A program made the position numbers and the translations under genes. Below are positions 1 through 8,908 of a DNA stretch of 64,000 nucleotides, one piece after another; the stretch's first letter is position 1, and every line of letters starts with the position of its first letter. The stretch covers positions 8,387 through 72,386 of the forward strand of contig DCVL01000001.1 in NCBI GenBank assembly GCA_002328035.1. Direction: 5' to 3'. Source of the stretch: Geobacter sp. UBA2189 (GTDB lineage Bacteria; Desulfobacterota; Desulfuromonadia; Geobacterales; Pseudopelobacteraceae). The notes below the pieces were generated by a model. The model searched no databases. It saw nothing but the letters and a program-made list of their open reading frames with translations, and was not told where the DNA came from.

Positions 1-1
1 G

Positions 2-3000
2 CTTTTCTGTGCTAGGATCTTTGGGCCTACAAAAGATTATGAGTGTAACTGTGGTAAATACAAGCGGATGAAACATCGCGGAATAATCTGCGAAAAATGC
101 GGAGTTGAGGTTATTCCTTCAAAGGTGCGCCGTGAGAGGCTGGGGCATATTGATCTTGCAACACCTGTAGCGCATATCTGGTTCCTTAAGTCATTGCCTT
201 CAAGAATTGGAAATCTGCTTGATATAACCCTGAAGGATCTCGAAAGGGTGCTCTATTTTGAGGCCTTTGTAATAACAGATCCTGGCACGACTCCGATGAA
301 GTTTTGTGAAGTGTTGTCAGAGGATAAATTCCTCAAGGCCAAAGAAGAATATGGTGTTGATGCGTTTGAAGGCGGAATGGGAGCTGAAGCTATCAGAATC
401 TGCCTTAAAGCACTTGAACTTGATGAACTTTCTGTCCAGTTAAGAATGGAGATGATGGAATCAACAAGCGAAGCCAAACGCAAGAAGGTGGCTAAGCGTC
501 TGAAGGTTGTTGAGGCATTCAAAAATTCCGGAAACAAGCCGGAATGGATGATCCTGGAGTGCATTCCGGTTCTGCCACCGGAACTTCGTCCACTTGTACC
601 GCTTGATGGTGGCCGTTTTGCTACATCTGACCTTAATGACCTTTACCGTCGAGTAATTAACCGTAACAACAGACTCAAACGGCTTTGCGAATTGCAGGCT
701 CCCGAAGTCATCATCCGAAATGAAAAGAGGATGTTGCAGGAGGCTGTTGATGCCCTCTTTGATAACGGTCGTCGTGGTAGAGCTATTGCAGGACCCAATA
801 AACGCCCGTTAAAGTCCCTGTCAGATATGCTGAAGGGCAAATCTGGACGCTTTCGCCAGAACCTTCTTGGAAAACGTGTAGATTACTCAGGTCGTTCCGT
901 TATTGTTGTTGGTCCTGAACTGAAGCTTCACCAGTGTGGACTTCCTAAAAAGATGGCATTGGAGCTGTTCAAGCCTTTTATATACAACAAGCTAGAAGAA
1001 CGTGGTTACGTTACAACTATAAAAAGTGCCAAAAAAATGGTTGAGAAAGAAAAACCGGAGGTATGGGACGTTCTTGAAGAGGTTATCCGTGAGCACCCGG
1101 TGATGCTTAACCGTGCGCCGACCTTGCACCGTCTTGGTATACAGGCGTTTGAACCGGTTTTGATCGAAGGCAAGGCCATTCAGTTGCACCCTTTGGTTTG
1201 TACAGCCTTCAACGCCGACTTTGACGGTGACCAGATGGCTGTTCACCTGCCGCTCTCAATTGAAAGCCAGGTGGAGACAAGGGTTCTTATGATGTCAACC
1301 AACAACATACTATCTCCTGCTCACGGCAAGCCAATTATCGTTCCTTCACAGGATATGGTTCTTGGTACCTATTATATGACAAGAGAGCGTCTTGGAGCCA
1401 AAGGTGAAAGGATGATTTTCGGATCTCCTGAAGAGGTTCGGATTGCATTTGACCATGGTGAAGTTGATATGCAGGCTAAAGTCAGGGTTCGGATGGTGGA
1501 TTGTCCAGCTAATAACACTGAAAAGCCTCAACTTGTCGATACCACAGTTGGCAGGATTATCCTTAGAGAGGTTTTGCCGCCACAGGTTCCTTTTTCTGCA
1601 GTAAACAAGGTTATGAACAAAAAAGAACTCTCTAACCTGATAGATACCTGTTACCGTCTGGCTGGCAACAAAGAGACAGTTATCCTTGCAGACCGTCTGA
1701 AAGAGACAGGCTTCCGATATGCCAATCTTGCCGGTATATCTATCTGCATTGATGATATGGTTATTCCTGAAGGGAAACAGGCTATTATCAATAAGGCGGA
1801 CGAAGAGGTTCAGGAGATACAGAACCAGTACACTGAAGGCCTGATAACAGATGGCGAGCGCTACAACAAGGTTATCGATATCTGGGCAAAGGCTACAGAA
1901 GAGATAGCAAAAGAGATGCTGGGTAACCTCTCCAAGGAGATTGTTAAGGATAGTGATGGAAATGATGTTGAAATTCCATCTTTTAACGCTATCCATATGA
2001 TGGCTGATTCTGGTGCTCGGGGATCTGCACAGCAGATTCGTCAGTTAGCCGGTATGAGGGGTTTGATGGCCAAACCATCAGGGGAGATTATTGAAACTCC
2101 AATCACTGCAAACTTTCGTGAAGGTCTTACCGTGCTACAGTATTTTATCTCAACACACGGAGCAAGAAAAGGTTTGGCGGATACAGCACTAAAAACGGCA
2201 AACTCTGGTTATCTTACACGGCGTCTCGTAGATGTAGCTCAGGATGCTATTATTACAGAAGACGACTGTGGTACGCTTGATGGTCTTACAGTAACCTCAC
2301 TGACAGAAGGTGGAGAGGTAATTGAGCATATTGGTGACCGTATTCTGGGCAGGGTTGCCCTCGACGATATACTTGACCCGGTTACAGGCGAGATTTTGGT
2401 TGAGGCAAACCAGGAGATTGATGAAACACTGGTTAACAAAATAGAGGATGCAGGCATTGAGAAGGTCAAGATACGTTCTGTTCTGACCTGCCAGAGCAAA
2501 CGTGGTATCTGCGCCAAGTGCTATGGTCGAGACCTTGCGCGTGGTCATATTGTAAATATGGGCGAAGCTGTTGGTGTTATTGCGGCTCAGTCCATTGGTG
2601 AGCCAGGAACGCAGTTGACAATGCGTACTTTCCATATTGGTGGTACCGCTTCCAGAGCCGCAGAACAGACATCTCTTGAGGCGCGTTATGAAGGGCAGGT
2701 CAGATATGTTAACCTGCACACTGTTGTCAACGCCGAAGGTTTCCATATTGTAATGAATCGTAATGGTGAAATCGTTGTAGTTGATGAAACCGGTCGTGAA
2801 CGTGAGCGTCATGGCGTTATGTATGGTGCGAAGCTGAAGATTGGACCTGAAGGAACCGTGAAGAGCGGAGAAATCCTTGCAGAATGGGATCCATATACAA
2901 TGCCGATCCTGACAGAGTTTTCAGGTAAGGTGAGATTTGGCGATATAATCGAAGGCACAACGATGGAGGAGAAGCTGGATGAAGTTACCGGACTATCCAG

Positions 3001-3985
3001 GAAAGAGATTGTTGAAACTAAGGATTCCGACAAACGTCCTCGTATTGCGATAAAAGATACCGGAGAGGCCGGCGGAACCATAGGCCGTTACTACCTGCCA
3101 GTAGGTTCAATCATAAATGTTATTGAAGACACCATGGTTTATGCTGGTGATATTATAGCCAAGATACCTCGTGAAACCACAAAGACAAAGGATATTACGG
3201 GTGGTCTGCCAAGGGTTGCCGAGCTCTTTGAAGCCCGTAAGCCTAAAGATTTTGCCGTTATTACTGAAATTGACGGCAAGGTAAATTTTGGAAAGGATTC
3301 AAAGGGCAAACGAAAAGTAATTGTTACCCCAGAGCTTGGTGAACCTAAGGAATATCTGATTCCAAAAGGGAAGCATATAAGCGTTCACGAAGGAGATTAT
3401 GTCAGGGCGGGCGAGCCCCTGATGGATGGTTCATCAAACCCCCACGACATTCTTCGGGTTCTTGGTGTTAAAGAACTTGCCAAATACCTTGTAGACGAAG
3501 TGCAGGAAGTTTACCGTCTCCAGGGAGTTAAGATAAATGACAAGCATATTGAGGTTATTGTTCGACAGATGCTGAGGCGGGTTAGAATCAAGGATGTTGG
3601 AGATACAAATTTGCTTATTGATGACCAGGTTGAGCGTTACATATTTGAAGAAGAGAATGCCAAGGTCTTTGATGAAGGCAAGAGGGCTGCAACTGCCGAA
3701 CCCTTGCTCCTTGGTATTACTAAAGCCTCATTATCAACAGAGTCATTTATATCGGCTGCATCCTTTCAGGAGACAACAAAGGTTCTTACTCAAGCAGCTA
3801 TTGAAGGAAAGATAGATTACTTGAGAGGTCTTAAAGAGAACGTTATTATGGGACGACTGATTCCTGCAGGAACCGGTATTCCAAGATACCGTCATCTCAG
3901 GCTTCATGCAGAGGAGCAAATGTCTGAAACTGCTTCTAATCAGAGAGACGAAACAAATTCGGACTCGGAACTACAAGCAGCATAA
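2..3985 (+). CDS. rpoC: DNA-directed RNA polymerase subunit beta' (5' partial)
   Basis: This is the largest catalytic subunit of RNA polymerase, transcribing DNA in the core enzyme. The reading frame is already open at base 2, and the first residues (LFCARIFGPTKDYEC) match the N-terminal zinc-finger region, so the true start lies some 50-60 codons upstream of the window. The four zinc-finger Cys are visible in CNCGKYKR and CEKCGVEV. The absolutely conserved NADFDGDQMAVH motif, whose three Asp bind the catalytic Mg, is encoded from base 1211. The trigger-loop/bridge-helix region and the second zinc site (CQSKRGICAKCYGRD) follow. The C-terminal tail is Asp/Glu/Ser-rich. It is the last gene of the rpoBC unit and is followed by an intrinsic terminator. 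Confidence 0.98.
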   Translation, partial: LFCARIFGPTKDYECNCGKYKRMKHRGIICEKCGVEVIPSKVRRERLGHIDLATPVAHIWFLKSLPSRIGNLLDITLKDLERVLYFEAFVITDPGTTPMKFCEVLSEDKFLKAKEEYGVDAFEGGMGAEAIRICLKALELDELSVQLRMEMMESTSEAKRKKVAKRLKVVEAFKNSGNKPEWMILECIPVLPPELRPLVPLDGGRFATSDLNDLYRRVINRNNRLKRLCELQAPEVIIRNEKRMLQEAVDALFDNGRRGRAIAGPNKRPLKSLSDMLKGKSGRFRQNLLGKRVDYSGRSVIVVGPELKLHQCGLPKKMALELFKPFIYNKLEERGYVTTIKSAKKMVEKEKPEVWDVLEEVIREHPVMLNRAPTLHRLGIQAFEPVLIEGKAIQLHPLVCTAFNADFDGDQMAVHLPLSIESQVETRVLMMSTNNILSPAHGKPIIVPSQDMVLGTYYMTRERLGAKGERMIFGSPEEVRIAFDHGEVDMQAKVRVRMVDCPANNTEKPQLVDTTVGRIILREVLPPQVPFSAVNKVMNKKELSNLIDTCYRLAGNKETVILADRLKETGFRYANLAGISICIDDMVIPEGKQAIINKADEEVQEIQNQYTEGLITDGERYNKVIDIWAKATEEIAKEMLGNLSKEIVKDSDGNDVEIPSFNAIHMMADSGARGSAQQIRQLAGMRGLMAKPSGEIIETPITANFREGLTVLQYFISTHGARKGLADTALKTANSGYLTRRLVDVAQDAIITEDDCGTLDGLTVTSLTEGGEVIEHIGDRILGRVALDDILDPVTGEILVEANQEIDETLVNKIEDAGIEKVKIRSVLTCQSKRGICAKCYGRDLARGHIVNMGEAVGVIAAQSIGEPGTQLTMRTFHIGGTASRAAEQTSLEARYEGQVRYVNLHTVVNAEGFHIVMNRNGEIVVVDETGRERERHGVMYGAKLKIGPEGTVKSGEILAEWDPYTMPILTEFSGKVRFGDIIEGTTMEEKLDEVTGLSRKEIVETKDSDKRPRIAIKDTGEAGGTIGRYYLPVGSIINVIEDTMVYAGDIIAKIPRETTKTKDITGGLPRVAELFEARKPKDFAVITEIDGKVNFGKDSKGKRKVIVTPELGEPKEYLIPKGKHISVHEGDYVRAGEPLMDGSSNPHDILRVLGVKELAKYLVDEVQEVYRLQGVKINDKHIEVIVRQMLRRVRIKDVGDTNLLIDDQVERYIFEEENAKVFDEGKRAATAEPLLLGITKASLSTESFISAASFQETTKVLTQAAIEGKIDYLRGLKENVIMGRLIPAGTGIPRYRHLRLHAEEQMSETASNQRDETNSDSELQAA

Positions 3986-4000
3986 CAGCTTATCCTTGAG

Positions 4001-4031
4001 TGTGGGGGGGTAGCACTCCCCACATTTTTTT
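4001..4031 (+). terminator. Intrinsic terminator after rpoC
   Basis: A 7-bp GC-rich stem (TGTGGGG at 4001-4007 with CCCCACA at 4018-4024), a 10-nt loop, and a run of seven T directly after the stem. It lies 15 bp after the rpoC stop codon and should end the rpoBC transcript. Confidence 0.85.
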
Positions 4032-4049
4032 AAAAAGATTAAAAAAGAT

Positions 4050-4078
4050 TTGACAAGAACTTTTACTAAGAGTATAAG
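4050..4078 (+). promoter_or_regulatory. Sigma-70-type promoter P1, between rpoC and rpsL
   Basis: A perfect -35 box TTGACA (4050-4055) and a -10 box TATAAG (4073-4078) are spaced by 17 bp. It starts about 19 bp after the rpoC terminator. Transcription would begin near 4085, at the left edge of the folded RNA described at 4095-4221, and could run on into rpsL. Confidence 0.7.
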
Positions 4079-4094
4079 AAACAACTCGACTCAG

Positions 4095-4221
4095 TGAGCT
4101 GACATGGCGGTGTCGTGACAGTTAAAAACGATGCCTTAGTGGATGGAGATGCTGGTATAATTCCAGCCCTACACCTATTCCATCCCCCGCCGATAAACAT
4201 CGATTAATGTCATGTAGCTCA
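4095..4221 (+). ncRNA. Putative structured RNA (small RNA or rpsL leader)
   Basis: Read as RNA, this stretch can close on itself. TGAGCT-g-ACATG (4095-4106) pairs with CATGTAGCTCA (4211-4221) as 11 bp with one bulged G. Inside are GGATGGA (4141-4147) with TCCATCC (4179-4185), nested around GCTGG (4151-4155) with CCAGC (4163-4167); a small CGAT/ATCG hairpin (4191-4202); and a weaker arm joining 4106-4115 to 4129-4135. A run of seven T follows at 4229-4235. No tRNA, tmRNA, SRP RNA, RNase P RNA or 6S RNA signature was recognised. It could be an independent small RNA from P1 or a long leader for the str operon. Confidence 0.4.
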
Positions 4222-4266
4222 AAGCCTGTTTTTTTAAACATAAACTCGGCATGTCATAAATAAAGC

Positions 4267-4296
4267 TTGACATAGCTGCTTTTATCTTGATATTTT
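4267..4296 (+). promoter_or_regulatory. Second sigma-70-type promoter P2 for rpsL
   Basis: A perfect -35 TTGACA (4267-4272) and a -10-like TATTTT (4291-4296) are separated by 18 bp. It lies after the T run that ends the folded RNA region, so the rpsL-rpsG-fusA-tuf transcript could start here, near 4303, without that RNA. Confidence 0.5.
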
Positions 4297-4301
4297 TAGA
4301 A

Positions 4302-4321
4302 TTCGCGTTTTTTGGCGCGAA
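4302..4321 (+). promoter_or_regulatory. Hairpin at the 5' end of the rpsL message
   Basis: TTCGCG (4302-4307) and CGCGAA (4316-4321) can pair across an 8-nt loop, followed three bases later by a T-rich run (4324-4331). It would sit at the very 5' end of a transcript from P2. It could protect the 5' end or act as a weak attenuator; no experiment-like evidence is visible. Confidence 0.3.
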
Positions 4322-4355
4322 CAGATTTTTTGATGCTGGGAGACAGGTAAGCATT

Positions 4356-4727
4356 ATGCCAACGATCAATCAGTTGATTCGTCAGGGTAGGGAAAAGAAG
4401 AGAGATAAATCTACGGCGCCGGCTCTTAAAAGCTGCCCACAAAAGCGTGGTGTTTGCACTAGGGTTTATACAACGACTCCAAAGAAACCTAACTCAGCGC
4501 TTCGTAAGGTTGCCCGTGTTCGCCTGACAAACGGGATAGAGGTTACTTCCTATATTCCGGGCGTTGGTCACAACCTTCAGGAGCACTCTGTGGTGCTGAT
4601 CCGCGGTGGTAGAGTTAAAGATTTACCGGGTGTCCGTTACCATATTGTGCGTGGTACGCTGGATTCGGTTGGTGTAAAGGATCGCAAGCAGGCTCGTTCC
4701 AAATATGGCGCGAAGCGTCCCAAGTAA
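4356..4727 (+). CDS. rpsL: 30S ribosomal protein S12
   Basis: S12 lies at the decoding centre of the small subunit and controls accuracy of tRNA selection. The product is 123 residues, the normal family length. The start at 4356 gives the conserved N-terminus MPTINQLIRQGR; an upstream in-frame ATG at 4287 falls inside the promoter region and is not used. The streptomycin-related loops PKKPNSALRK and GRVKDLPGVRYH are both present with the usual Lys, so the sequence looks like the streptomycin-sensitive type. It is first in the str operon, followed after 23 bp by rpsG. Confidence 0.98.
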   Translation: MPTINQLIRQGREKKRDKSTAPALKSCPQKRGVCTRVYTTTPKKPNSALRKVARVRLTNGIEVTSYIPGVGHNLQEHSVVLIRGGRVKDLPGVRYHIVRGTLDSVGVKDRKQARSKYGAKRPK

Positions 4728-4750
4728 ACAAGTTTTTAGAGGGGTAAGGT

Positions 4751-5221
4751 ATGCCGAGGAGACGTGAAGTACCAAAGCGAATTATATTGCCGGATCCAAA
4801 ATATAATGACAAGACTGTTGCCAAGTTAATTAATATATTGATGCTTGGTGGAAAAAAGAGCGTTGCCGAGTCAATTCTTTATCGCGCCTTGTCTATTGTC
4901 GAGAACAAGACCGGCGAAGATGCGGTCAAGGCTTTGAAAAAATCACTTGATAATATTAAGCCGACCCTTGAGGTTAAGTCCCGCAGGGTTGGGGGTTCTA
5001 CTTATCAGGTTCCTATTGAGGTTCGTCCTGATCGTCGTCTCTCGTTGGCTATGCGCTGGCTGATTAAGTATTCTGCTGCTCGCTCAGAGAAGACCATGAC
5101 TGAGAAGATGGCAGGAGAAATGCTGGATGCCTATAATAATCGTGGTGCCGCCGTTAAAAAGCGGGAAGACACTCATAAGATGGCCGAGGCAAACAGAGCT
5201 TTTGCTCATTATCGCTGGTAA
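4751..5221 (+). CDS. rpsG: 30S ribosomal protein S7
   Basis: S7 nucleates assembly of the 30S head by binding the 3' major domain of 16S rRNA and contacts tRNA in the E site. The 156-residue product begins MPRRREVPKR, the typical basic N-terminus, and ends in the tail HKMAEANRAFAHYRW seen in the family. A GAGGGG ribosome binding site precedes the ATG. It sits between rpsL and fusA in the standard str order. Confidence 0.98.
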   Translation: MPRRREVPKRIILPDPKYNDKTVAKLINILMLGGKKSVAESILYRALSIVENKTGEDAVKALKKSLDNIKPTLEVKSRRVGGSTYQVPIEVRPDRRLSLAMRWLIKYSAARSEKTMTEKMAGEMLDAYNNRGAAVKKREDTHKMAEANRAFAHYRW

Positions 5222-5249
5222 TCGTCAGTCTCCGTTGGAGGAATAGTCC

Positions 5250-7325
5250 GTGTCACGTTTGTCACCACTTGATAAATATAGAAATATCGGCATTATGGCA
5301 CATATTGATGCCGGCAAGACTACTACTACTGAGCGCATTCTTTATTATACGGGTGTTTCGCACAAGATTGGTGAAGTGCATGAAGGCACCGCTACGATGG
5401 ACTGGATGGAGCAAGAGCAGGAACGCGGAATCACTATTACCTCAGCTGCAACAACCTGTTCATGGAATGATCATCGTATTAACATAATAGATACTCCTGG
5501 CCACGTTGACTTTACTATAGAGGTTGAGCGTTCACTTCGTGTTCTTGATGGTGCTGTCGCAGTATTTTGTTCAGTTGGCGGTGTTGAGCCCCAGTCTGAA
5601 ACTGTGTGGCGTCAGGCTGATAAGTATGGTGTCCCACGCATAGCTTTCATTAATAAAATGGATCGCATTGGAGCTGATTTCTTTCGTGGTATACAGATGA
5701 TAAAGGATCGCCTTAAGGCGAATCCTGTTCCTATTCAACTTCCGGTCGGCAAAGAAGAACATTACAAAGGTATCATTGATCTCGTTACCATGAAGGCGAT
5801 TATCTGGGATGAAGAGTCTTTGGGTGCTAAGTTCAGAGAAGAAGATATTCCAGGTGACCTGCTTGATGAGGCTATGGAGTGGCGTGACAAGCTGATTGAA
5901 GAAATATCAAGCCATGATGATTTTCTTATGGAAAAATATCTGGCAGGCGAAGCTCTGACTGAAGAAGAGATCAAGGCTTCCATTCGCTCCTGCACCATTA
6001 ATATCCAGATTATACCTGTGGTCTGCGGTTCGGCTTTTAAAAACAAGGGAGTTCAGAATCTTTTGGATGCTGTTGTAGATTATATGCCTTCTCCTCTTGA
6101 TATTCCTGCAATCAAGGGTCTTGACGAGTCTGGTAACGAGGTTGAGCGCAAGGCTGACGATAAAGAACCATTTTCTGCGCTTGGTTTTAAAATTATGACC
6201 GACCCGTTTGTTGGCCAGCTGACTTTTATCCGTGTTTACTCGGGCGTTTTGCAGTCTGGTTCTTACGTTTATAATGCTACCAAAGGAAAGAAAGAGCGAA
6301 TAGGTCGCCTTCTCAAGATGCATGCAAACAAGAGGGAAGAAATTAAAGAGGTTTATGCAGGAGATATAGCAGCAGCTGTAGGTCTTAAATATACAACTAC
6401 CGGAGATACTCTCTGTTCTGAAGATCATCCAGTGGTTCTTGAGTCAATAGAGTTCCCTGAGCCGGTTATATCAATAGCTATAGAGCCTAAAACCAAGTCG
6501 GATCAGGAAAAACTTGGGCTTTCTCTCCAGAAGCTTGCGAGTGAAGATCCCTCTTTCAGGGTTAAGACTGATGAAGAAACAGGTCAGACAATTATTTCCG
6601 GTATGGGTGAATTGCACTTGGAGATTATTGTTGACCGCATGATGCGCGAGTTCAAGGTCGAAGCGAATGTTGGAAAGCCACAGGTTGCCTATCGGGAGAC
6701 TATTGGCAAGAAGGTTAAGGTTGAAGGTAAGTTTGTGCGTCAATCTGGTGGTCGCGGTCAATATGGTCATGTCTGGCTTGAGGTTGAGCCACAGGAGCCT
6801 GGTAAGGGTTATGAGTTTGTTGATGCTATTAAGGGTGGTGTCGTTCCACGTGAATATATTCCTGCTGTTGACAAGGGCATCCAGGAGGCTATGGATACAG
6901 GCGTAATGGCAGGGTTCCCTGTTGTTGATATAAAGGTTACTCTTATTGATGGTTCATACCACGAGGTTGATTCATCCGAGATGGCATTTAAGATTGCTGG
7001 TTCTATGGGCTTTAAGGAAGGTTGTCAGAAAGCTGGGCCTGTGCTCCTTGAGCCAATTATGTCTGTTGAGGTTGTTGTTCCTGAAGAGTACATGGGTGAT
7101 GTGATTGGTGACCTCAACTCACGGCGTGGACGAATCATGGGGATGGATTCTCGTGCAGGCGCCCAGATAGTAAGCTCAATGGTTCCGCTAGCCAATATGT
7201 TTGGGTACTCTACGGATCTGCGTTCAGCTACTCAAGGTCGCGCAACATATGCGATGACATTTGATCATTACGAGCCCGTACCAAAATCAGTTTCAGATGA
7301 AATAGTGGCAAAAGTTAAAGGTTAA
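5250..7325 (+). CDS. fusA: Translation elongation factor G
   Basis: EF-G is the GTPase that drives translocation of tRNA and mRNA through the ribosome. The product has 691 residues and starts at GTG after a GGAGGAA-type binding site. The G domain shows G1 AHIDAGKTTTTER near residue 17, the switch region with ERGITITSA, G3 DTPGHVDF, and G4 NKMDR. Domains II-V follow at full length, including the domain IV tip region around SGGRGQYGHV. It is the third str gene. Codon use (mostly GTT for Val) matches its neighbours, unlike tuf just downstream. Confidence 0.98.
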   Translation: MSRLSPLDKYRNIGIMAHIDAGKTTTTERILYYTGVSHKIGEVHEGTATMDWMEQEQERGITITSAATTCSWNDHRINIIDTPGHVDFTIEVERSLRVLDGAVAVFCSVGGVEPQSETVWRQADKYGVPRIAFINKMDRIGADFFRGIQMIKDRLKANPVPIQLPVGKEEHYKGIIDLVTMKAIIWDEESLGAKFREEDIPGDLLDEAMEWRDKLIEEISSHDDFLMEKYLAGEALTEEEIKASIRSCTINIQIIPVVCGSAFKNKGVQNLLDAVVDYMPSPLDIPAIKGLDESGNEVERKADDKEPFSALGFKIMTDPFVGQLTFIRVYSGVLQSGSYVYNATKGKKERIGRLLKMHANKREEIKEVYAGDIAAAVGLKYTTTGDTLCSEDHPVVLESIEFPEPVISIAIEPKTKSDQEKLGLSLQKLASEDPSFRVKTDEETGQTIISGMGELHLEIIVDRMMREFKVEANVGKPQVAYRETIGKKVKVEGKFVRQSGGRGQYGHVWLEVEPQEPGKGYEFVDAIKGGVVPREYIPAVDKGIQEAMDTGVMAGFPVVDIKVTLIDGSYHEVDSSEMAFKIAGSMGFKEGCQKAGPVLLEPIMSVEVVVPEEYMGDVIGDLNSRRGRIMGMDSRAGAQIVSSMVPLANMFGYSTDLRSATQGRATYAMTFDHYEPVPKSVSDEIVAKVKG

Positions 7326-7363
7326 TCTTCTTACGAGATTTTAGACAGAGGAGGAGCGAGGCT

Positions 7364-8554
7364 ATGGCCAAGGCTAAATTTGAGCGTACCAAGCCGCACG
7401 TAAACATCGGCACTATAGGTCACGTAGACCACGGGAAGACCACACTGACTGCAGCGATAACCAAAGTACTTGCTGGCAAAGGTCAGGCTGAGTTCAAGGC
7501 ATTTGATCAGATAGACAACGCGCCTGAAGAGCGGGAGCGTGGAATAACCATAGCCACTGCCCACGTAGAATACGAGACAGACAAGCGTCACTATGCGCAC
7601 GTAGACTGTCCTGGTCACGCCGACTATGTCAAGAACATGATAACCGGTGCTGCGCAGATGGACGGAGCCATACTTGTAGTATCAGCGGCTGACGGTCCCA
7701 TGCCCCAGACCCGTGAGCACATCCTCCTTGCCCGTCAGGTAGGTGTACCATTCATAGTGGTATACCTCAACAAGGCAGACATGGTAGACGACGAAGAGCT
7801 GCTCGAGCTTGTAGAGCTTGAAATACGCGAGCTTCTTTCCAGCTATGACTTTCCTGGTGACGACATTCCGATCATCAAAGGTTCCGCACTTAAAGCCCTT
7901 AACGGTGACAAAGACGAGCTTGGTGAAGACTCAGTAAACAAGCTCATGGATGCCGTAGACAGTTACATACCGCAGCCAGAGCGTGCCATAGACAAACCCT
8001 TCCTGATGCCTGTAGAAGACGTATTCTCCATATCCGGTCGTGGCACAGTAGCCACGGGTCGTGTAGAGCGTGGTATAGTCAAGGTAGGTGAAGAAGTAGA
8101 GATAGTAGGAATCAAAGCCACAGCCAAAACCACCGTAACCGGTGTAGAAATGTTTCGCAAGCTACTTGACCAGGGTCAGGCTGGCGACAACATTGGTGCC
8201 CTTCTTCGTGGAGTCAAGCGTGAAGATGTAGAGCGTGGTCAGGTACTTGCCAAGCCTGGCAGTATAACCCCTCACACCAAATTCAAGGCCGAGGCCTACG
8301 TACTGACCAAAGAAGAAGGTGGTCGTCACACCCCATTCTTTAACGGCTATCGTCCACAGTTTTACTTCCGTACCACAGATGTAACCGGAGTAGCCGAACT
8401 TCCAGCCGGTACAGAAATGGTAATGCCAGGTGACAATGTAGCATTGATAGTCAACCTTATTACCCCTATTGCAATGGACGAAGGACTTCGTTTTGCAATA
8501 CGTGAAGGTGGTCGTACTGTGGGCGCTGGCGTTGTTAGTGCAATTATTGAGTAA
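7364..8554 (+). CDS. tuf: Translation elongation factor Tu
   Basis: EF-Tu carries aminoacyl-tRNA to the ribosome as a GTP complex. The 396-residue product has G1 GHVDHGKT, the effector region ERGITIATAHVEY, G3 DCPGHADY, NKADMVDD in place of the canonical G4 NKCD, and G5 SALKA. The third domain ends with the usual VGAGVV. A GAGGAGCGAG binding site precedes ATG. The codon use is odd. About 30 of 38 Val codons are GTA and many Ile are ATA up to about base 8450, while the last few dozen codons return to GTT and to the style of neighbouring genes. This suggests replacement by gene conversion with another tuf copy. Confidence 0.98.
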   Translation: MAKAKFERTKPHVNIGTIGHVDHGKTTLTAAITKVLAGKGQAEFKAFDQIDNAPEERERGITIATAHVEYETDKRHYAHVDCPGHADYVKNMITGAAQMDGAILVVSAADGPMPQTREHILLARQVGVPFIVVYLNKADMVDDEELLELVELEIRELLSSYDFPGDDIPIIKGSALKALNGDKDELGEDSVNKLMDAVDSYIPQPERAIDKPFLMPVEDVFSISGRGTVATGRVERGIVKVGEEVEIVGIKATAKTTVTGVEMFRKLLDQGQAGDNIGALLRGVKREDVERGQVLAKPGSITPHTKFKAEAYVLTKEEGGRHTPFFNGYRPQFYFRTTDVTGVAELPAGTEMVMPGDNVALIVNLITPIAMDEGLRFAIREGGRTVGAGVVSAIIE

Positions 8555-8572
8555 GGATTAAGCGAGGAAGCG

Positions 8573-8881
8573 ATGCAGAGCCAGAAGATCAGAATTCGCC
8601 TCAAGGCATATGACCATAAATTGTTGGATGTATCAGTAGGTGAGATTGTTGAGACGGCAAAACGTACAGGTGCACGAGTTGCAGGACCTATACCGCTGCC
8701 AACAGTAATCAACAAATACTGCGTTCTTCGTGGTCCTCACGTTGATAAAAAATCCCGTGACCAGTTTGAAATCAGAACTCACAAGAGGCTGATAGATATT
8801 CTGGATCCAACCCAGCAGACCGTTGATGCGCTTATGAAGTTAGATCTGTCTGCAGGCGTTGATGTTGAAATAAAACTTTAG
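8573..8881 (+). CDS. rpsJ: 30S ribosomal protein S10 (NusE)
   Basis: S10 is a 30S head protein and, as NusE, part of transcription antitermination complexes. The 102-residue product shows the conserved start MQSQKIRIRLKAYDH and the loop GPIPLPT, followed by RGPHVDKKSRDQFE and the TH.RLIDI strand. It opens the S10 gene set 18 bp after tuf. There is no visible terminator between them, so read-through from the str operon is likely. Confidence 0.98.
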   Translation: MQSQKIRIRLKAYDHKLLDVSVGEIVETAKRTGARVAGPIPLPTVINKYCVLRGPHVDKKSRDQFEIRTHKRLIDILDPTQQTVDALMKLDLSAGVDVEIKL

Positions 8882-8908
8882 ACATTATTGTTAGATAGGA
8901 TGTCTGTT

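Noticed and set aside
1346..2812. Long open frames on the minus strand inside rpoC (216 and 171 codons)
   Set aside because: They lie wholly opposite a highly conserved gene, have no recognisable product and no binding site, and arise from the codon bias of rpoC.
4095..4221. Known RNA classes (tRNA, tmRNA, SRP RNA, RNase P RNA, 6S RNA) for the folded region
   Set aside because: None of their conserved sequence motifs was found; it is kept only as an unassigned structure.
4287..4355. A longer S12 start at 4287
   Set aside because: It begins inside the second promoter and adds residues absent from the S12 family; 4356 gives the standard N-terminus.
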